From assembly GCA_029259055.1 (NCBI GenBank), contig JAPDJP010000002.1:1-53109 (forward strand): a DNA stretch of 53,109 nucleotides, written 5' to 3'. The position numbers were made by a program, and so were the translations under genes. The DNA is from Thermoplasmatota archaeon. GTDB lineage: Archaea > Thermoplasmatota > E2 > UBA202 > JdFR-43. Every line of letters begins with the position of its first letter. Within the stretch, counting starts at the first letter, position 1. Shown in pieces: positions 1-9,460 of the stretch. A model generated the notes under the pieces. The model was given only the letters and a program-made list of their open reading frames with translations. It was not told the origin of the DNA and did no database searches.

Positions 1-1
1 T

Positions 2-163
2 CCATATGAGGCGACTGCTGTTGCAATGAAGGCAATAGAGCAGGGAGTTGCAAGGAGAAAGCTGAGCAGACAAGAAATATATGAAATGGCTGAAGAAACA
101 ATAAAGTCAGCAAGAGAACAAACACAGCTTTTAATGAAACATGGTCTCATTAAAATGCCATAA
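2..163 (+). CDS. C-terminal fragment of a malic enzyme-like oxidoreductase (truncated by window start)
   Basis: Open frame from base 2: PYEATAVAMKAIEQGVARRKLSRQEIYEMAEETIKSAREQTQLLMKHGLIKMP*; resembles the malic enzyme C-terminus (A..A...GVAR). Confidence 0.55.
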   Translation, partial: PYEATAVAMKAIEQGVARRKLSRQEIYEMAEETIKSAREQTQLLMKHGLIKMP

Positions 164-167
164 GGCT

Positions 168-458
168 ATGGAAGAAACTAAGGAAGGAACAATTATCCAT
201 TTAAAAGTAAAAATTTCAAAGAGAGCAAGGTTTCCAGCAGGCTATGATGAATGGAAAAATAGAATAATTATAGAGGTGGATGAGGAGCCAATAAAGGGAA
301 AAGCAAATAGAAAAATTTTGGAAATCCTTTCCTCCTTTTTTAATTTAAAGACAAATGAAATATGCATTGCATATGGGGAAAGACAAAAGGAAAAGGGAAT
401 TTTAGTAAAAAAGAAAAAGGAGGAATTAATTAAAGCTATAGAAAATGAATTTAAATGA
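168..458 (+). CDS. DUF167 (YggU-like) family protein
   Basis: ORF 141..458; likely start is the ATG at 168, since 141 overlaps the upstream gene. 'EVDEEPIKGKANRKILEILSSFF' matches the DUF167 pattern (P..GKAN..L...L). Confidence 0.75.
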   Translation: MEETKEGTIIHLKVKISKRARFPAGYDEWKNRIIIEVDEEPIKGKANRKILEILSSFFNLKTNEICIAYGERQKEKGILVKKKKEELIKAIENEFK

Positions 459-873
459 GGCATTGGAGGAAATAGAAAAAGCCATAGAAGAAATTAAAGA
501 GAAAAATAAGAATGTGCCTATTTTGGTGGAAGGAGAAAAAGATGTTATGGCGTTGCAAAATTTGGGCATATCTGGCAAAATAATTACAATACATTGTGGA
601 AAAGAAATTGCTAATCTATGCGATTACATTGCTTCACATTATAAAGAAATTATTATTCTTACGGATTGGGACAGAAGAGGATGGAGGCTTTGCAGGGAAA
701 TAGAAAGAAATTTGGAAGGGAGAACAAAATGCATAACTGAATACCGCCTCATTTTTGCCAAAAATTCAATGGTTAAAGATATAGAAGGAATGCCATCTTT
801 CCTAAAAAATTTAAAAAGAAAAGTTAAGGAAAGAAGGCAAAGAAGATTAAGGAATTATAAGAAAAGCTTCTAA
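445..873 (+). CDS. Small stand-alone Toprim-domain protein (UPF0292-like)
   Basis: Toprim motifs 'ILVEGEKDVMAL' and 'IILTDWDRRG' in a 142-aa ORF. Confidence 0.75.
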   Translation: MNLNEALEEIEKAIEEIKEKNKNVPILVEGEKDVMALQNLGISGKIITIHCGKEIANLCDYIASHYKEIIILTDWDRRGWRLCREIERNLEGRTKCITEYRLIFAKNSMVKDIEGMPSFLKNLKRKVKERRQRRLRNYKKSF

Positions 874-2610
874 TTTGTCTTCATATACATTTCCATCTGA
901 AAACATTTTTACTTCTATTTCATGTTTGCCAATTGCTTTGCTAATTTCCCATTCAAATGGCTCTTCTTCATCTACAAATTTAAGCTGATTATCAATATAA
1001 AATTCTACTTTATCATAAGTTCCTTTCACTTCTACATTCATGCTACCAATTATTATTGTTTTATCAGATGGTAATTTCATTATTTCTTTGCCCATAATGT
1101 ATAAATATCCTTCTTTTGGTTTAGTTATGCCCCCTACTTTTATATGCAAGAGCGGCGATGCCCACCATATTCTACCTTTTATAACTTCAACACCATCACT
1201 TGTATTCAAAATTTCTACATAACTTTCGTTTGTCCTTTCTTTTATAATCCTCAAATAAGGATTTTTGCCGTATACGCTTGGCAATGTGACATTTCCGTAT
1301 ACGCTATCTACTCTTGCTAAAGCAACAACATAAACATCTGTTGCATTCTCTGGAATTTTTATTGTTTCTTTCCATACTTTTCCATCCCAGTATGTTCCCC
1401 CTTTATATTTTCCCCTATAATCATCGTGTAATTTCCCTTTTATTCCATTTTCCAAAGGATTACCATCAAAACTATACATAATGTATGTTTCATCTACAAC
1501 CAAACATCCATAAACTTGCCATTCTACACTAACATTCCCACTTGCAAATGAATTGTTTTTTGTCAGCCATCTTATGTAAGGCTGAGCCAAATCTGTTTGG
1601 TGCAAAACAAATCTTATAACTTCTGCAATATATCCTTTTTCCTCATCTCCAAACTGCCATTCTGAAGGGTCCTTAACCCTTGACATTTCTGGAGAAATCC
1701 ACAAAATTCCGCATCCATCATAATTCCCAAATCTTTCATCATTAACAAATTCATCTTCAGCTGGACAAAGTTTTACATTTGCTCCATAAGCCCAAGCTGC
1801 AATGCATCCTGGCGCCTCATAGCCAACTGTTGTTGGTATAGTGCCAATGTTATTTTCGTTTAAATCCCCTCCATAATCCCCCATATAATCTCCCAGTCTT
1901 AAACTGGCAACATGATAAAAATTGAAGTCCGGAGGAACATAACTATATTCCTTGCCAGAAATTGGACTCTCTGCTATGGCATCTGCATGGGTTGAACTCC
2001 ATGGATATAAAATCATTCTCGCTCCTCCATGAAAATCTGCTCCTACTCTAATTGCATGATTATTTATGAATTTCCATAATGTTTTTCCATTTACACTTCC
2101 CCATAATTCAGAATTTACTCCCCGCCAATCATAATCTGCTTCTCTATTTAAATCCCAGTCATTTGCATCATATCTCTGGCGGTGGTCAAATCCATATGGA
2201 TTGTGGCTTATTTCAATGTATATTTCTCTGTTATCAATCAACCATTTCATCCATGCATCTCCCTCATCAACAGCTTTTTCTAAAAACCATTTTGTAAACC
2301 AGTATAAGCCTATAGTTCCAACAGTTTCATCTCCATGAGGTGAGCCTAAAAATAAAACTTCTGGTTTTAAAAATCCATTACTTTCATTTGTTATTCTTAC
2401 ATAGTACAAATCATATCCTCCTGTTGCTTTTCCAAGTCCATACAATTCATTTGCCTCAAAAATTTCAACATAATTTGGATATTTTTCTTCTAAGCTTTTA
2501 TACCATGCTACCAATTCAGCATAGCTGGAAGGCTTTCTCTTTTCATTTTCTGCATGAGACAAACCAACTAACATAAAAAGAGTTATTCCTACTACAATTA
2601 ACTTTTTCAT
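847..2610 (-). CDS. Secreted M14-family zinc carboxypeptidase with C-terminal Ig-like module
   Basis: N-terminal signal peptide (MKKLIVVGITLFMLVGLSHA); 'LGSPHGDETVG' (HxxE) and 'ADFHGGARMILYPWSS'; C-terminal 'PKEGYLYIMGKEI...VEFYIDNQLKF...GKHEIEVKMF'. Confidence 0.85.
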   Translation of the reverse strand: MKKLIVVGITLFMLVGLSHAENEKRKPSSYAELVAWYKSLEEKYPNYVEIFEANELYGLGKATGGYDLYYVRITNESNGFLKPEVLFLGSPHGDETVGTIGLYWFTKWFLEKAVDEGDAWMKWLIDNREIYIEISHNPYGFDHRQRYDANDWDLNREADYDWRGVNSELWGSVNGKTLWKFINNHAIRVGADFHGGARMILYPWSSTHADAIAESPISGKEYSYVPPDFNFYHVASLRLGDYMGDYGGDLNENNIGTIPTTVGYEAPGCIAAWAYGANVKLCPAEDEFVNDERFGNYDGCGILWISPEMSRVKDPSEWQFGDEEKGYIAEVIRFVLHQTDLAQPYIRWLTKNNSFASGNVSVEWQVYGCLVVDETYIMYSFDGNPLENGIKGKLHDDYRGKYKGGTYWDGKVWKETIKIPENATDVYVVALARVDSVYGNVTLPSVYGKNPYLRIIKERTNESYVEILNTSDGVEVIKGRIWWASPLLHIKVGGITKPKEGYLYIMGKEIMKLPSDKTIIIGSMNVEVKGTYDKVEFYIDNQLKFVDEEEPFEWEISKAIGKHEIEVKMFSDGNVYEDKLEAFLIIP

Positions 2611-2662
2611 GTTATGAATTTTCTATTCAAATAAAATATTTTCTTGACAGAATCAATTTAAT

Positions 2663-3232
2663 TTAATCTTGTCTTTCTAATTCCTGTATCGAGAACCAAT
2701 AAATCAACAAATCTTTTTCTTTTTTCTCATAATCTTTGAATTCTTTGCTTATTATTTCCCAAAATTTTTTATTGTGTCTTCTTTCTTTTAAATGAACTAT
2801 TTCATGAAATACAACATATTTTATTAAATCATAAGGCAAATATTTGAGTAGTATATTGAAGGATAAATTTCCCTTATTACTACAACTTCCCCATTTAGAT
2901 TTTAGCCTTCTAAAATAAATTTTGTTAATATTAACTCCAAGTTTTTTGGAAAATTTCTTTGTTAGCTTTTCAATAATATTTTTTAGCTCTTCCTCGCTTC
3001 TTTTCTCTATTTTCTTCTTTTTTGCTTTTTTCTTTGCTTCTTCTATAATCAAACTTTTCCTATATATCCAATCCTTATATTTCTCAATCAGTTTTCTTTC
3101 ATCTTTGTAGTTTCTTGGTAATACTAGCAATAATTTCCCTGTTTTAAACTCGAGCCTAGGATACTTTATGTTGCGGTAATCTATTTCGTATTCTATCTCC
3201 TTATCGTAAATTTTAACTAGCATAATTCTCAA
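2663..3232 (-). CDS. SprT/YgjP-like (DUF45) zinc metallohydrolase associated with the R-M locus
   Basis: 'VVFHEIVHLKERRHNKKFWEII' (HExxH...H) and 'KSKWGSCSNKGNLSFNILL', typical of YgjP/DUF45; overlaps the 3' end of hsdR. Confidence 0.85.
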   Translation of the reverse strand: MRIMLVKIYDKEIEYEIDYRNIKYPRLEFKTGKLLLVLPRNYKDERKLIEKYKDWIYRKSLIIEEAKKKAKKKKIEKRSEEELKNIIEKLTKKFSKKLGVNINKIYFRRLKSKWGSCSNKGNLSFNILLKYLPYDLIKYVVFHEIVHLKERRHNKKFWEIISKEFKDYEKKEKDLLIYWFSIQELERQD

Positions 3233-6221
3233 CGCTTTTCATCAACTTTTCATATAACTTATCTCTTTCTTCCTTTGTTAATCCATATCTTCTTATAAAT
3301 CGGCGAATTTCTTTGCCAATATTTTTTCTAGCTGTTTGTTGAATGACCCAGTTTGGATACATATATTGTTGTAATTTGTTGACTAATTCCTTAACATCAT
3401 CTATTAATTCTTGCCTCCTCCCGACTTTTTCTTCTAAACTAAGCAAAATGGAATATTCAAGCTTATCCAAGCCCATTTCCTTTTGCCTTTTATTTAATTC
3501 TTGTATTTCTTTCCAAATTTTTACTCCTTCTTCATATATTCTCTCAAAATCTTTATTTTTCTCTTTCCACATTTTTAAAATCCTTTCTACTTTGTCAACG
3601 ACGCTTTCGTAAATAGGATTTTTCTCTCTTTCTACTAAAACAAATTTGTTAAGAGTAAAAACAATATTTGCAGCTCTTTCTTCCTTATTTTTAACTTTTT
3701 CCTCCAGCTTCTTTATGTAATTTTCATCAAATTCTATTATTGGTAGATTTTCTTTTAGTTCCCCAATTTCTGTTGTTGCATAAACATGCCTTACTGTTCT
3801 TCTAAAATATTCTCTGACTCTTTCATCTATTTCCTCTTTCCTTCTATCAACAATTCTTATGTAATAGACGTATATGCGCGAGAGCCATGTAAATTCTTGG
3901 TATAGCTCTGCTTTTATTATATCTGGACCAAGTAATTCAAAAAGTTTTCTTAATTTTCTATAACCTTTCAAAAATTCTTTTGCTTTTTTATCATCCGTCG
4001 ATAAAATTTCAAATGTTTTTCTTAATGTTGGCATTTCTAAATTTTTAGGTATCCCTTCAAATATGCTTAACAATTTATTAGTTAAATCTGCAAATTCTTT
4101 TCTTAATTCTTCAATGTCATAAATTGCCCCCTTAATATCTTCCTTACTATATATTTCAAACGCTTTTTCTAACTCTTTAAACAATCCAATGTAATCAATT
4201 ATGAGTCCTGCTTCCTTAACATCATCATAAGGACGATTTGTTCTCGCTATAGCTTGTAATAACCTATGCTCTTTCAATGGCTTATCTAAATACATTGTTT
4301 GCAAAATAGGAGCATCGAAGCCAGTTAGCAACATATCAGTAACAATTAATATTTTTGGCATCTCATCTTTTTCTTTAAATTTATCAACAATTTCTTTCCT
4401 TATTTCTTCTATTTCTTTTCCTTTAAATCTTTCTTTTAACTCCTCAAAATATTCTTGGATTATTGTTGGATCTTTAATGTTGAACGTCATAACAACCTCT
4501 GAATATTCTTTAGGCAATAGTTTGTCAAGTTGTCTTTTATACAAAACGCAAGCTTCTCTATCAACAGCAACAACCATTGCTTTGTATTTTCCATCAACCT
4601 CTTCCTTAAAATGTTTTGCTATATCTTCAGCAATTCTTCTTATTCTCTTTGGATTCTTCAACACAACCCTTATTTTATTCAATTTTCTCCTTACTTTTTC
4701 TTCTATTTTTCCTCTTAAATCTTCTGGCAATTCTTCGAATTCTTCTTTTAGAAATATCTCTAACAAATCTTTATCCAAATGTATTCCTTTTTCATCCTCT
4801 AATCGAGGCATATAAACAATTTTTAGGGTAAAACCATCTTTTATCGAATCTTCTATGAAATATTTGTCCAGATATTTTTCATATGGAGGATTGCTAAATT
4901 CTTCATATGTATCTCTTCCTTTCTTAGCTAAAGGTGTGCCAGTAAAAGCAAAGAAAAATGCATTTCTTAAGATGCTCCGCATTTGGGCAGCAAGCAAACC
5001 GTATTGGCTACGATGCCCCTCATCTATTAAAGCTATAACATTTTTTCTTTGCATTATAGTTTCTTTTGTTTTAGATAATTCTTCTAATTCCTTTTGCAAA
5101 TCATCTAGTTCCTTTGGATTGAATTTATGGATTAATGTAATGAATATTCCTTTCTTTCCTTTGTATTCATCATGCTTTATCATTCTTTTTAAGTCATTTA
5201 TTGATTCAATAATTTCTGGCTTAGTTATATCTAAAGCATTAAATTCTTGTCTTAGTTGCTCTTCTAATTCTCTTCTATCTACAATGAAAAATATGGTTGG
5301 ATTTTCTAATTCTTTCAAATAATATAATTTGTTTGCTGCAAAAATCATTGTTAATGTTTTGCCTGAGCCTTGCCAATGCCATATTAAGCCTTTATTCAAT
5401 TCTTCTTTTCCTTTTAAGTTATTTAAAACTCTTCTCACAATAGCATTTGCAGCCCTATACTGCATATATCTTGCAATAACTTTTGTTGCCTCTCCTCTTT
5501 CTTCTCTTATGAAAATGAAGTTTTTGGTTAAATCAAGCAATTTTGATGGAGAAAGCATTTCTATGGTAGCATCTAAAGAGTCTTTACCATCTTCTTTCCA
5601 TTCATAGATTTTTACATTACTAAGCCATGGAACTATGGGAAAATATTTTGCAATTTGCTCTGCAGCTATGCCAATTTGCACATATTTAAATAACTCTGGC
5701 ACTTTCTTTTCATAGTTCTTTATTTGCTTATAAGCATCATACCAGCTTACCGACATATCTAGGGGATTTTTACATTCAATAATAACAAGAGGAATTCCAT
5801 TTACATATAGCACAATATCAACTCTGATTGGCTCTTTTTCTTTCCCTTTATACCAAACTTGCCTACTTACAATAAATTCATTTTTATCAATATCTTCAAA
5901 ATCAAATAGCTTAACATTTTTTACAATTCTTTCTTTTTCAATTTTTATATTCACTCCATTTTTTAAAAAATATAAAATTTGCTTTACTCCTTCTATTCCA
6001 GCTCCTTTCAACTTCAATTTATTTATTACTTTCCTTATTCCTTCCTCATCTAACCCTTCATTTATTCTCGTTATAGCATTTGTTAAATTTCCAGTAAGTA
6101 ATGGCTCTTCCAAGCTATCTCTTTGCAATTCTTTTGCATCCAAAAAATGCCATCCTTTTTTAATTAGCTCATTAATGATGTAATCCTCTACTGCTGTTTT
6201 CTCTGGAGAACGAGGTATCAT
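3213..6221 (-). CDS. hsdR: Type I restriction enzyme R subunit
   Basis: 1002 aa; nuclease motif 'IPLVIIECKNPLD', Walker A 'WHWQGSGKTLTMIFA', DEAD-like 'IDEGHRSQYG', 'FTGTPL', 'TDMLLTGFDAP', 'QAIARTNRPYDD'. Confidence 0.95.
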   Translation of the reverse strand: MIPRSPEKTAVEDYIINELIKKGWHFLDAKELQRDSLEEPLLTGNLTNAITRINEGLDEEGIRKVINKLKLKGAGIEGVKQILYFLKNGVNIKIEKERIVKNVKLFDFEDIDKNEFIVSRQVWYKGKEKEPIRVDIVLYVNGIPLVIIECKNPLDMSVSWYDAYKQIKNYEKKVPELFKYVQIGIAAEQIAKYFPIVPWLSNVKIYEWKEDGKDSLDATIEMLSPSKLLDLTKNFIFIREERGEATKVIARYMQYRAANAIVRRVLNNLKGKEELNKGLIWHWQGSGKTLTMIFAANKLYYLKELENPTIFFIVDRRELEEQLRQEFNALDITKPEIIESINDLKRMIKHDEYKGKKGIFITLIHKFNPKELDDLQKELEELSKTKETIMQRKNVIALIDEGHRSQYGLLAAQMRSILRNAFFFAFTGTPLAKKGRDTYEEFSNPPYEKYLDKYFIEDSIKDGFTLKIVYMPRLEDEKGIHLDKDLLEIFLKEEFEELPEDLRGKIEEKVRRKLNKIRVVLKNPKRIRRIAEDIAKHFKEEVDGKYKAMVVAVDREACVLYKRQLDKLLPKEYSEVVMTFNIKDPTIIQEYFEELKERFKGKEIEEIRKEIVDKFKEKDEMPKILIVTDMLLTGFDAPILQTMYLDKPLKEHRLLQAIARTNRPYDDVKEAGLIIDYIGLFKELEKAFEIYSKEDIKGAIYDIEELRKEFADLTNKLLSIFEGIPKNLEMPTLRKTFEILSTDDKKAKEFLKGYRKLRKLFELLGPDIIKAELYQEFTWLSRIYVYYIRIVDRRKEEIDERVREYFRRTVRHVYATTEIGELKENLPIIEFDENYIKKLEEKVKNKEERAANIVFTLNKFVLVEREKNPIYESVVDKVERILKMWKEKNKDFERIYEEGVKIWKEIQELNKRQKEMGLDKLEYSILLSLEEKVGRRQELIDDVKELVNKLQQYMYPNWVIQQTARKNIGKEIRRFIRRYGLTKEERDKLYEKLMKSVENYAS

Positions 6222-6565
6222 ATTTCCTCCATAATTTTTTTAATTTGCCTTTCGAATGAAGGAATATCTTCCTTTATTGTCTTCCAGACTGTTTTATAAC
6301 TAACGCCAAAATATTCGTGAGTAAGCTTATCCCTCATTCCAGCAATTGCTTTCCATGGAATTTCAGGATATTTTTCTTTTATTTCATTTGGAATGTTTTT
6401 AACTGCTTCCCCAATTATCTCAAGTCTTTTAACAACAGCATCTTTGGTTTTTTCATCTTCTAAAAACTCTTCATAGTCCATTTCTCCAACATATTCTTTT
6501 ATTCTTTTGATCGATTCAATGATATCTTCGAATAATACTCTAACATCTCTTTTAGACATAAACAA
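6218..6565 (-). CDS. HEPN-domain toxin (HepT-like, DUF86)
   Basis: 'EIIGEAVKNIPNEIKEKYPEIPWKAIAGMRDKLTHEYFGV' with the Rx4-6H motif; preceded by an MNT nucleotidyltransferase. Confidence 0.9.
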   Translation of the reverse strand: MFMSKRDVRVLFEDIIESIKRIKEYVGEMDYEEFLEDEKTKDAVVKRLEIIGEAVKNIPNEIKEKYPEIPWKAIAGMRDKLTHEYFGVSYKTVWKTIKEDIPSFERQIKKIMEEI

Positions 6566-6842
6566 CTTCCTCCATTACATATGGTTTTATTCTTTCCTTT
6601 AAAGCATCTTTTTCAACCAAATCAACTTTTCTCCCTAATTTTTGGCTCAAATATTCTTCAAGCTCCATGAATTTAAACAAACCAATTGGCTTCTCAAACT
6701 CTATTAAGATATCTATATCACTCTCCTTCCTCTCTTCTCCTCTAACACATGAGCCAAATAATCCTATACTCTTCACACGATACTTTTTCCTAATATAAGG
6801 TAATTCCTTCTTCAATACTTTCAATATTTCTTCTTTTCTCAT
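6552..6842 (-). CDS. Minimal nucleotidyltransferase antitoxin (MntA-like)
   Basis: 'IGLFGSCVRGEERKESDIDILIEF' (GSx10DxD) in 96 aa; overlaps the HEPN ORF. Confidence 0.9.
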   Translation of the reverse strand: MRKEEILKVLKKELPYIRKKYRVKSIGLFGSCVRGEERKESDIDILIEFEKPIGLFKFMELEEYLSQKLGRKVDLVEKDALKERIKPYVMEEVVYV

Positions 6843-6931
6843 CCCATAACAACATTAGAAAATCCTTTATTATGGTTTTGAAAAATGAAATTATACCAAC
6901 AACTTTATAATACATTAACATTGTTTTTACT

Positions 6932-7105
6932 ATGCAATTAAAGGAAATTGAAAAAGAAATTAATGAAATAAAGGCAATGCTTCAGCGTATTGAAAATATG
7001 CTTGCTTTAAGATTAATTGGTATTGATGAACCTTATGAAGATGAATTAAAGGAAATTCAAGATTATGAGAAAAGAAAAAAAGAGGGCAAGATAAAGACAA
7101 CCTGA
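6932..7105 (+). pseudogene. Small coiled-coil antitoxin-like ORF, apparently frameshifted near its 3' end
   Basis: MQLKEIEKEINEIKAMLQRIENMLALRLIGIDEPYEDELKEIQDYEKRKKEGKIKTT*. A neighbouring frame immediately downstream reads EKSIDEFYEE*, a plausible original C-terminus. Confidence 0.45.
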
Positions 7106-7152
7106 AAAATCAATAGATGAATTTTATGAGGAATAATGATGATATTATGGCG

Positions 7153-8157
7153 TTATGTTTCTATAAATTTTTTAATTTGGTTATATATTTCATCGCACTT
7201 TTTAGCAGTCTCCTTTTTGCCTTTTTTCTTCGCTATATCGCTAAATTCTTTAAATATATCTAATTTCTCTCTTGGTATTTGCCTATTCTCTCTAATTGAA
7301 TTTTCTATTTTCTTTTTACCAATTTCAACAAACTTTGTGGGAAATTCCTCCTCTTCTTCAAGGAGTTTTTTCCAAAATAGGATCACTCTTTCCTTAATTG
7401 AATAATCGAATGTTGACTGATTAATGTCTGTTTTCGTCCATACCTCCCAAATGTACTCGCTGCTCCTGCAAAAAACATTTAAAAAACCTCGATCAATTGC
7501 TGATAAAGCAACATTACATAACTCCTGCAACCCGAATCTCACCCAGAAATGTTTCTTTGTTACAGAGGCATGATATGATATTTTCTTATACTCTTCTTTT
7601 ATATGGTCCATTACAAATGTCTTTTTTATCGCCCAACTAAAAAGAGGAATTATAAGAATAATGCAAAACATCGCCAATATAAAGGATAAGGTTGCCACAT
7701 CATCTGATTTCCTGTTTGTTCCATTTATGTAAAGAGGAAAGAATATCGAAAACATAAAAAGACAAATGTAAATAAGAAACCAGCCATTTAAAAGAATTCT
7801 TCTATGAAAATCTAGTGTATACCTTTGTGCAGAAATTTGTACAGTTAAAACTAGTAAAGTAAATAAAATGATAAAGATTGTAGCGGAGATAAGCGAAATA
7901 TTGCTAAGGAGGTCATTGGTATTCTCCACTTGGATAGGAAAAACATTAAAAATCCATAACAAGCACACTATAAAGACAAATATGGAAACAAATACCATCG
8001 TCAATTTCCATGGGTCATGATAGTAGATTCTGTAGTATTTTAGTCTATTGTAAAATGTATTCTTTATTTGTTCTTCTCGACCATTTTTTCCGAGAATGTG
8101 CAAAGAAACTACAACCCATACAAATAAAATTCCACATAATATATATTCACATATCAT
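7153..8157 (-). CDS. Multi-TM membrane protein of unknown function in the R-M operon
   Basis: 334 aa, about four hydrophobic segments in the N-terminal half, charged cytosolic-like C-terminus; starts 2 nt after the hsdS stop. Confidence 0.75.
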   Translation of the reverse strand: MICEYILCGILFVWVVVSLHILGKNGREEQIKNTFYNRLKYYRIYYHDPWKLTMVFVSIFVFIVCLLWIFNVFPIQVENTNDLLSNISLISATIFIILFTLLVLTVQISAQRYTLDFHRRILLNGWFLIYICLFMFSIFFPLYINGTNRKSDDVATLSFILAMFCIILIIPLFSWAIKKTFVMDHIKEEYKKISYHASVTKKHFWVRFGLQELCNVALSAIDRGFLNVFCRSSEYIWEVWTKTDINQSTFDYSIKERVILFWKKLLEEEEEFPTKFVEIGKKKIENSIRENRQIPREKLDIFKEFSDIAKKKGKKETAKKCDEIYNQIKKFIET

Positions 8158-8158
8158 C

Positions 8159-9460
8159 TTATAACTCTCCTAACACCTTTTCCACATTCACTCTTTTTCT
8201 TCCAGTAAGCAAATCATTCATAAGCCCTCTTTTTATCCTTTCCAGTTTTTCTTTCCTCCTCCTCTCCAACTCCAGCTTTTTATCTACCGTAGAAAGAATT
8301 TCTGCGATTTTTTGTTGTTCTGGAAGAGGAGGAAGAGGAATGAGTAGGTTTCTAATATAATTTTGTGGAATTCCTTTTATAGTTGTTCCTCTCGAAAATG
8401 ATTCAAATAATCTATTAACTTTAGGGGAATTAAAATACCATGTAATAAACAATGGGTTTATTTTTGATTTATCAAGAATAACCCCAGTTAAATCTTGGTT
8501 GATGGCCACATCTATTAGATTGATTGCTGATTTTCCAATCCCTACCCTTGTAGCAACTATTAAGTTCCCTTTCGGAACTATTTTTGCAGCGCTGTTTTTT
8601 AGACCTTCCCTTGTTATGTACTGCTCGATTGAGGTCTCATCAATATAATGCTTGGTTATATGCACACTTCTAATCCATGGGATCTCTCCATTCCAATATT
8701 TTGGCTCCTTAGTAGAAGGGGTGCCACCGCTTACAAATTCTTTTGTAATCTCCTTTATCCTTACCACCTTCCATTCCTTTGGAATTTCACAACCTAACTC
8801 CTTGCTATACTTGAATTCCTTGTGTCCTATGCCTTTTGTGAGCAATTTTTGCATTAGCCCTTTTTTCAATCTTTCTGTTTTGGCTATAGCTTCATCTACT
8901 TTTTGTATTGCCTCATCTACTGTAGAAAGAACTTTTGCAATGGCTTTTTGTTCTGGAAGAGGAGGAAGGGGAATGAGGAGTTGTAAAAATTCTCTTTTAG
9001 GTAAGTTTCTTAAACCAGTAGAGGTTTGTTGTAAACCCTTGAGAAAATCATAATATTTGTGAGAATTTAAAAAATAATAGAGATACCTTGGATAAACATT
9101 TTTTGGGCGAATTCTAATCATGAAATTTGAAAAAAGATATATTTGATCATTGTTTGGCTGTTCAAACAAGGCAGCCCTGCCGATTAAATGTGGTGAGCCA
9201 CTTGAGCCAACTATTAAAATATCTCCATCCTCCAAACGATATTTTTCTATTTTATCATTTGGAACTTTTCTATAGCTGACAGTTGATAAATCTATTTTTC
9301 CGTCGTGTGTAATTTCGGTAGAACGAATTATAGGATAGGATTTTTCATTTGGCATAGGCTCGTCTCCCCATATTCCATTCTGACAAGAGGCAATCACTTC
9401 TCGCAACTTTGTGATACTCCAATTGGCAGGATATTCTTTCATTTTATTTCTCCTTATCAA
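8159..9460 (-). CDS. hsdS: Type I restriction enzyme specificity subunit
   Basis: Two-fold architecture with 'LIPLPPLPEQKAIAKVLSTVDEAI' and 'LIPLPPLPEQQKIAEILSTVDKKLE' after two target-recognition regions. Confidence 0.95.
   Translation of the reverse strand: MIRRNKMKEYPANWSITKLREVIASCQNGIWGDEPMPNEKSYPIIRSTEITHDGKIDLSTVSYRKVPNDKIEKYRLEDGDILIVGSSGSPHLIGRAALFEQPNNDQIYLFSNFMIRIRPKNVYPRYLYYFLNSHKYYDFLKGLQQTSTGLRNLPKREFLQLLIPLPPLPEQKAIAKVLSTVDEAIQKVDEAIAKTERLKKGLMQKLLTKGIGHKEFKYSKELGCEIPKEWKVVRIKEITKEFVSGGTPSTKEPKYWNGEIPWIRSVHITKHYIDETSIEQYITREGLKNSAAKIVPKGNLIVATRVGIGKSAINLIDVAINQDLTGVILDKSKINPLFITWYFNSPKVNRLFESFSRGTTIKGIPQNYIRNLLIPLPPLPEQQKIAEILSTVDKKLELERRRKEKLERIKRGLMNDLLTGRKRVNVEKVLGEL
8284..8344 (-). 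repeat. hsdS conserved-region repeat, copy 1 (partner at 8917..8977)
   Basis: 61-bp near-identical DNA: 'ctaccgtagaaagaatttctgc...gttctggaagaggaggaagaggaatgag' vs 'ctactgtagaaagaacttttgc...gttctggaagaggaggaaggggaatgag'. Confidence 0.75.
8917..8977 (-). repeat. hsdS conserved-region repeat, copy 2
   Basis: Direct repeat of 8284..8344, encoding 'PLPPLPEQ.AIA.VLSTVD'. Confidence 0.75.

Noticed and set aside
4855-5322. 155-aa plus-strand ORF opposite hsdR (and others at 4477..4831, 5329..5607)
   Set aside because: Antisense shadow ORFs; hsdR motifs are continuous across the region.
8284-8977. Spaced direct repeats considered as a CRISPR-like array
   Set aside because: Only two copies, ~633 bp apart, encoding the conserved HsdS 'LPPLPEQ' region; internal gene duplication, not CRISPR.
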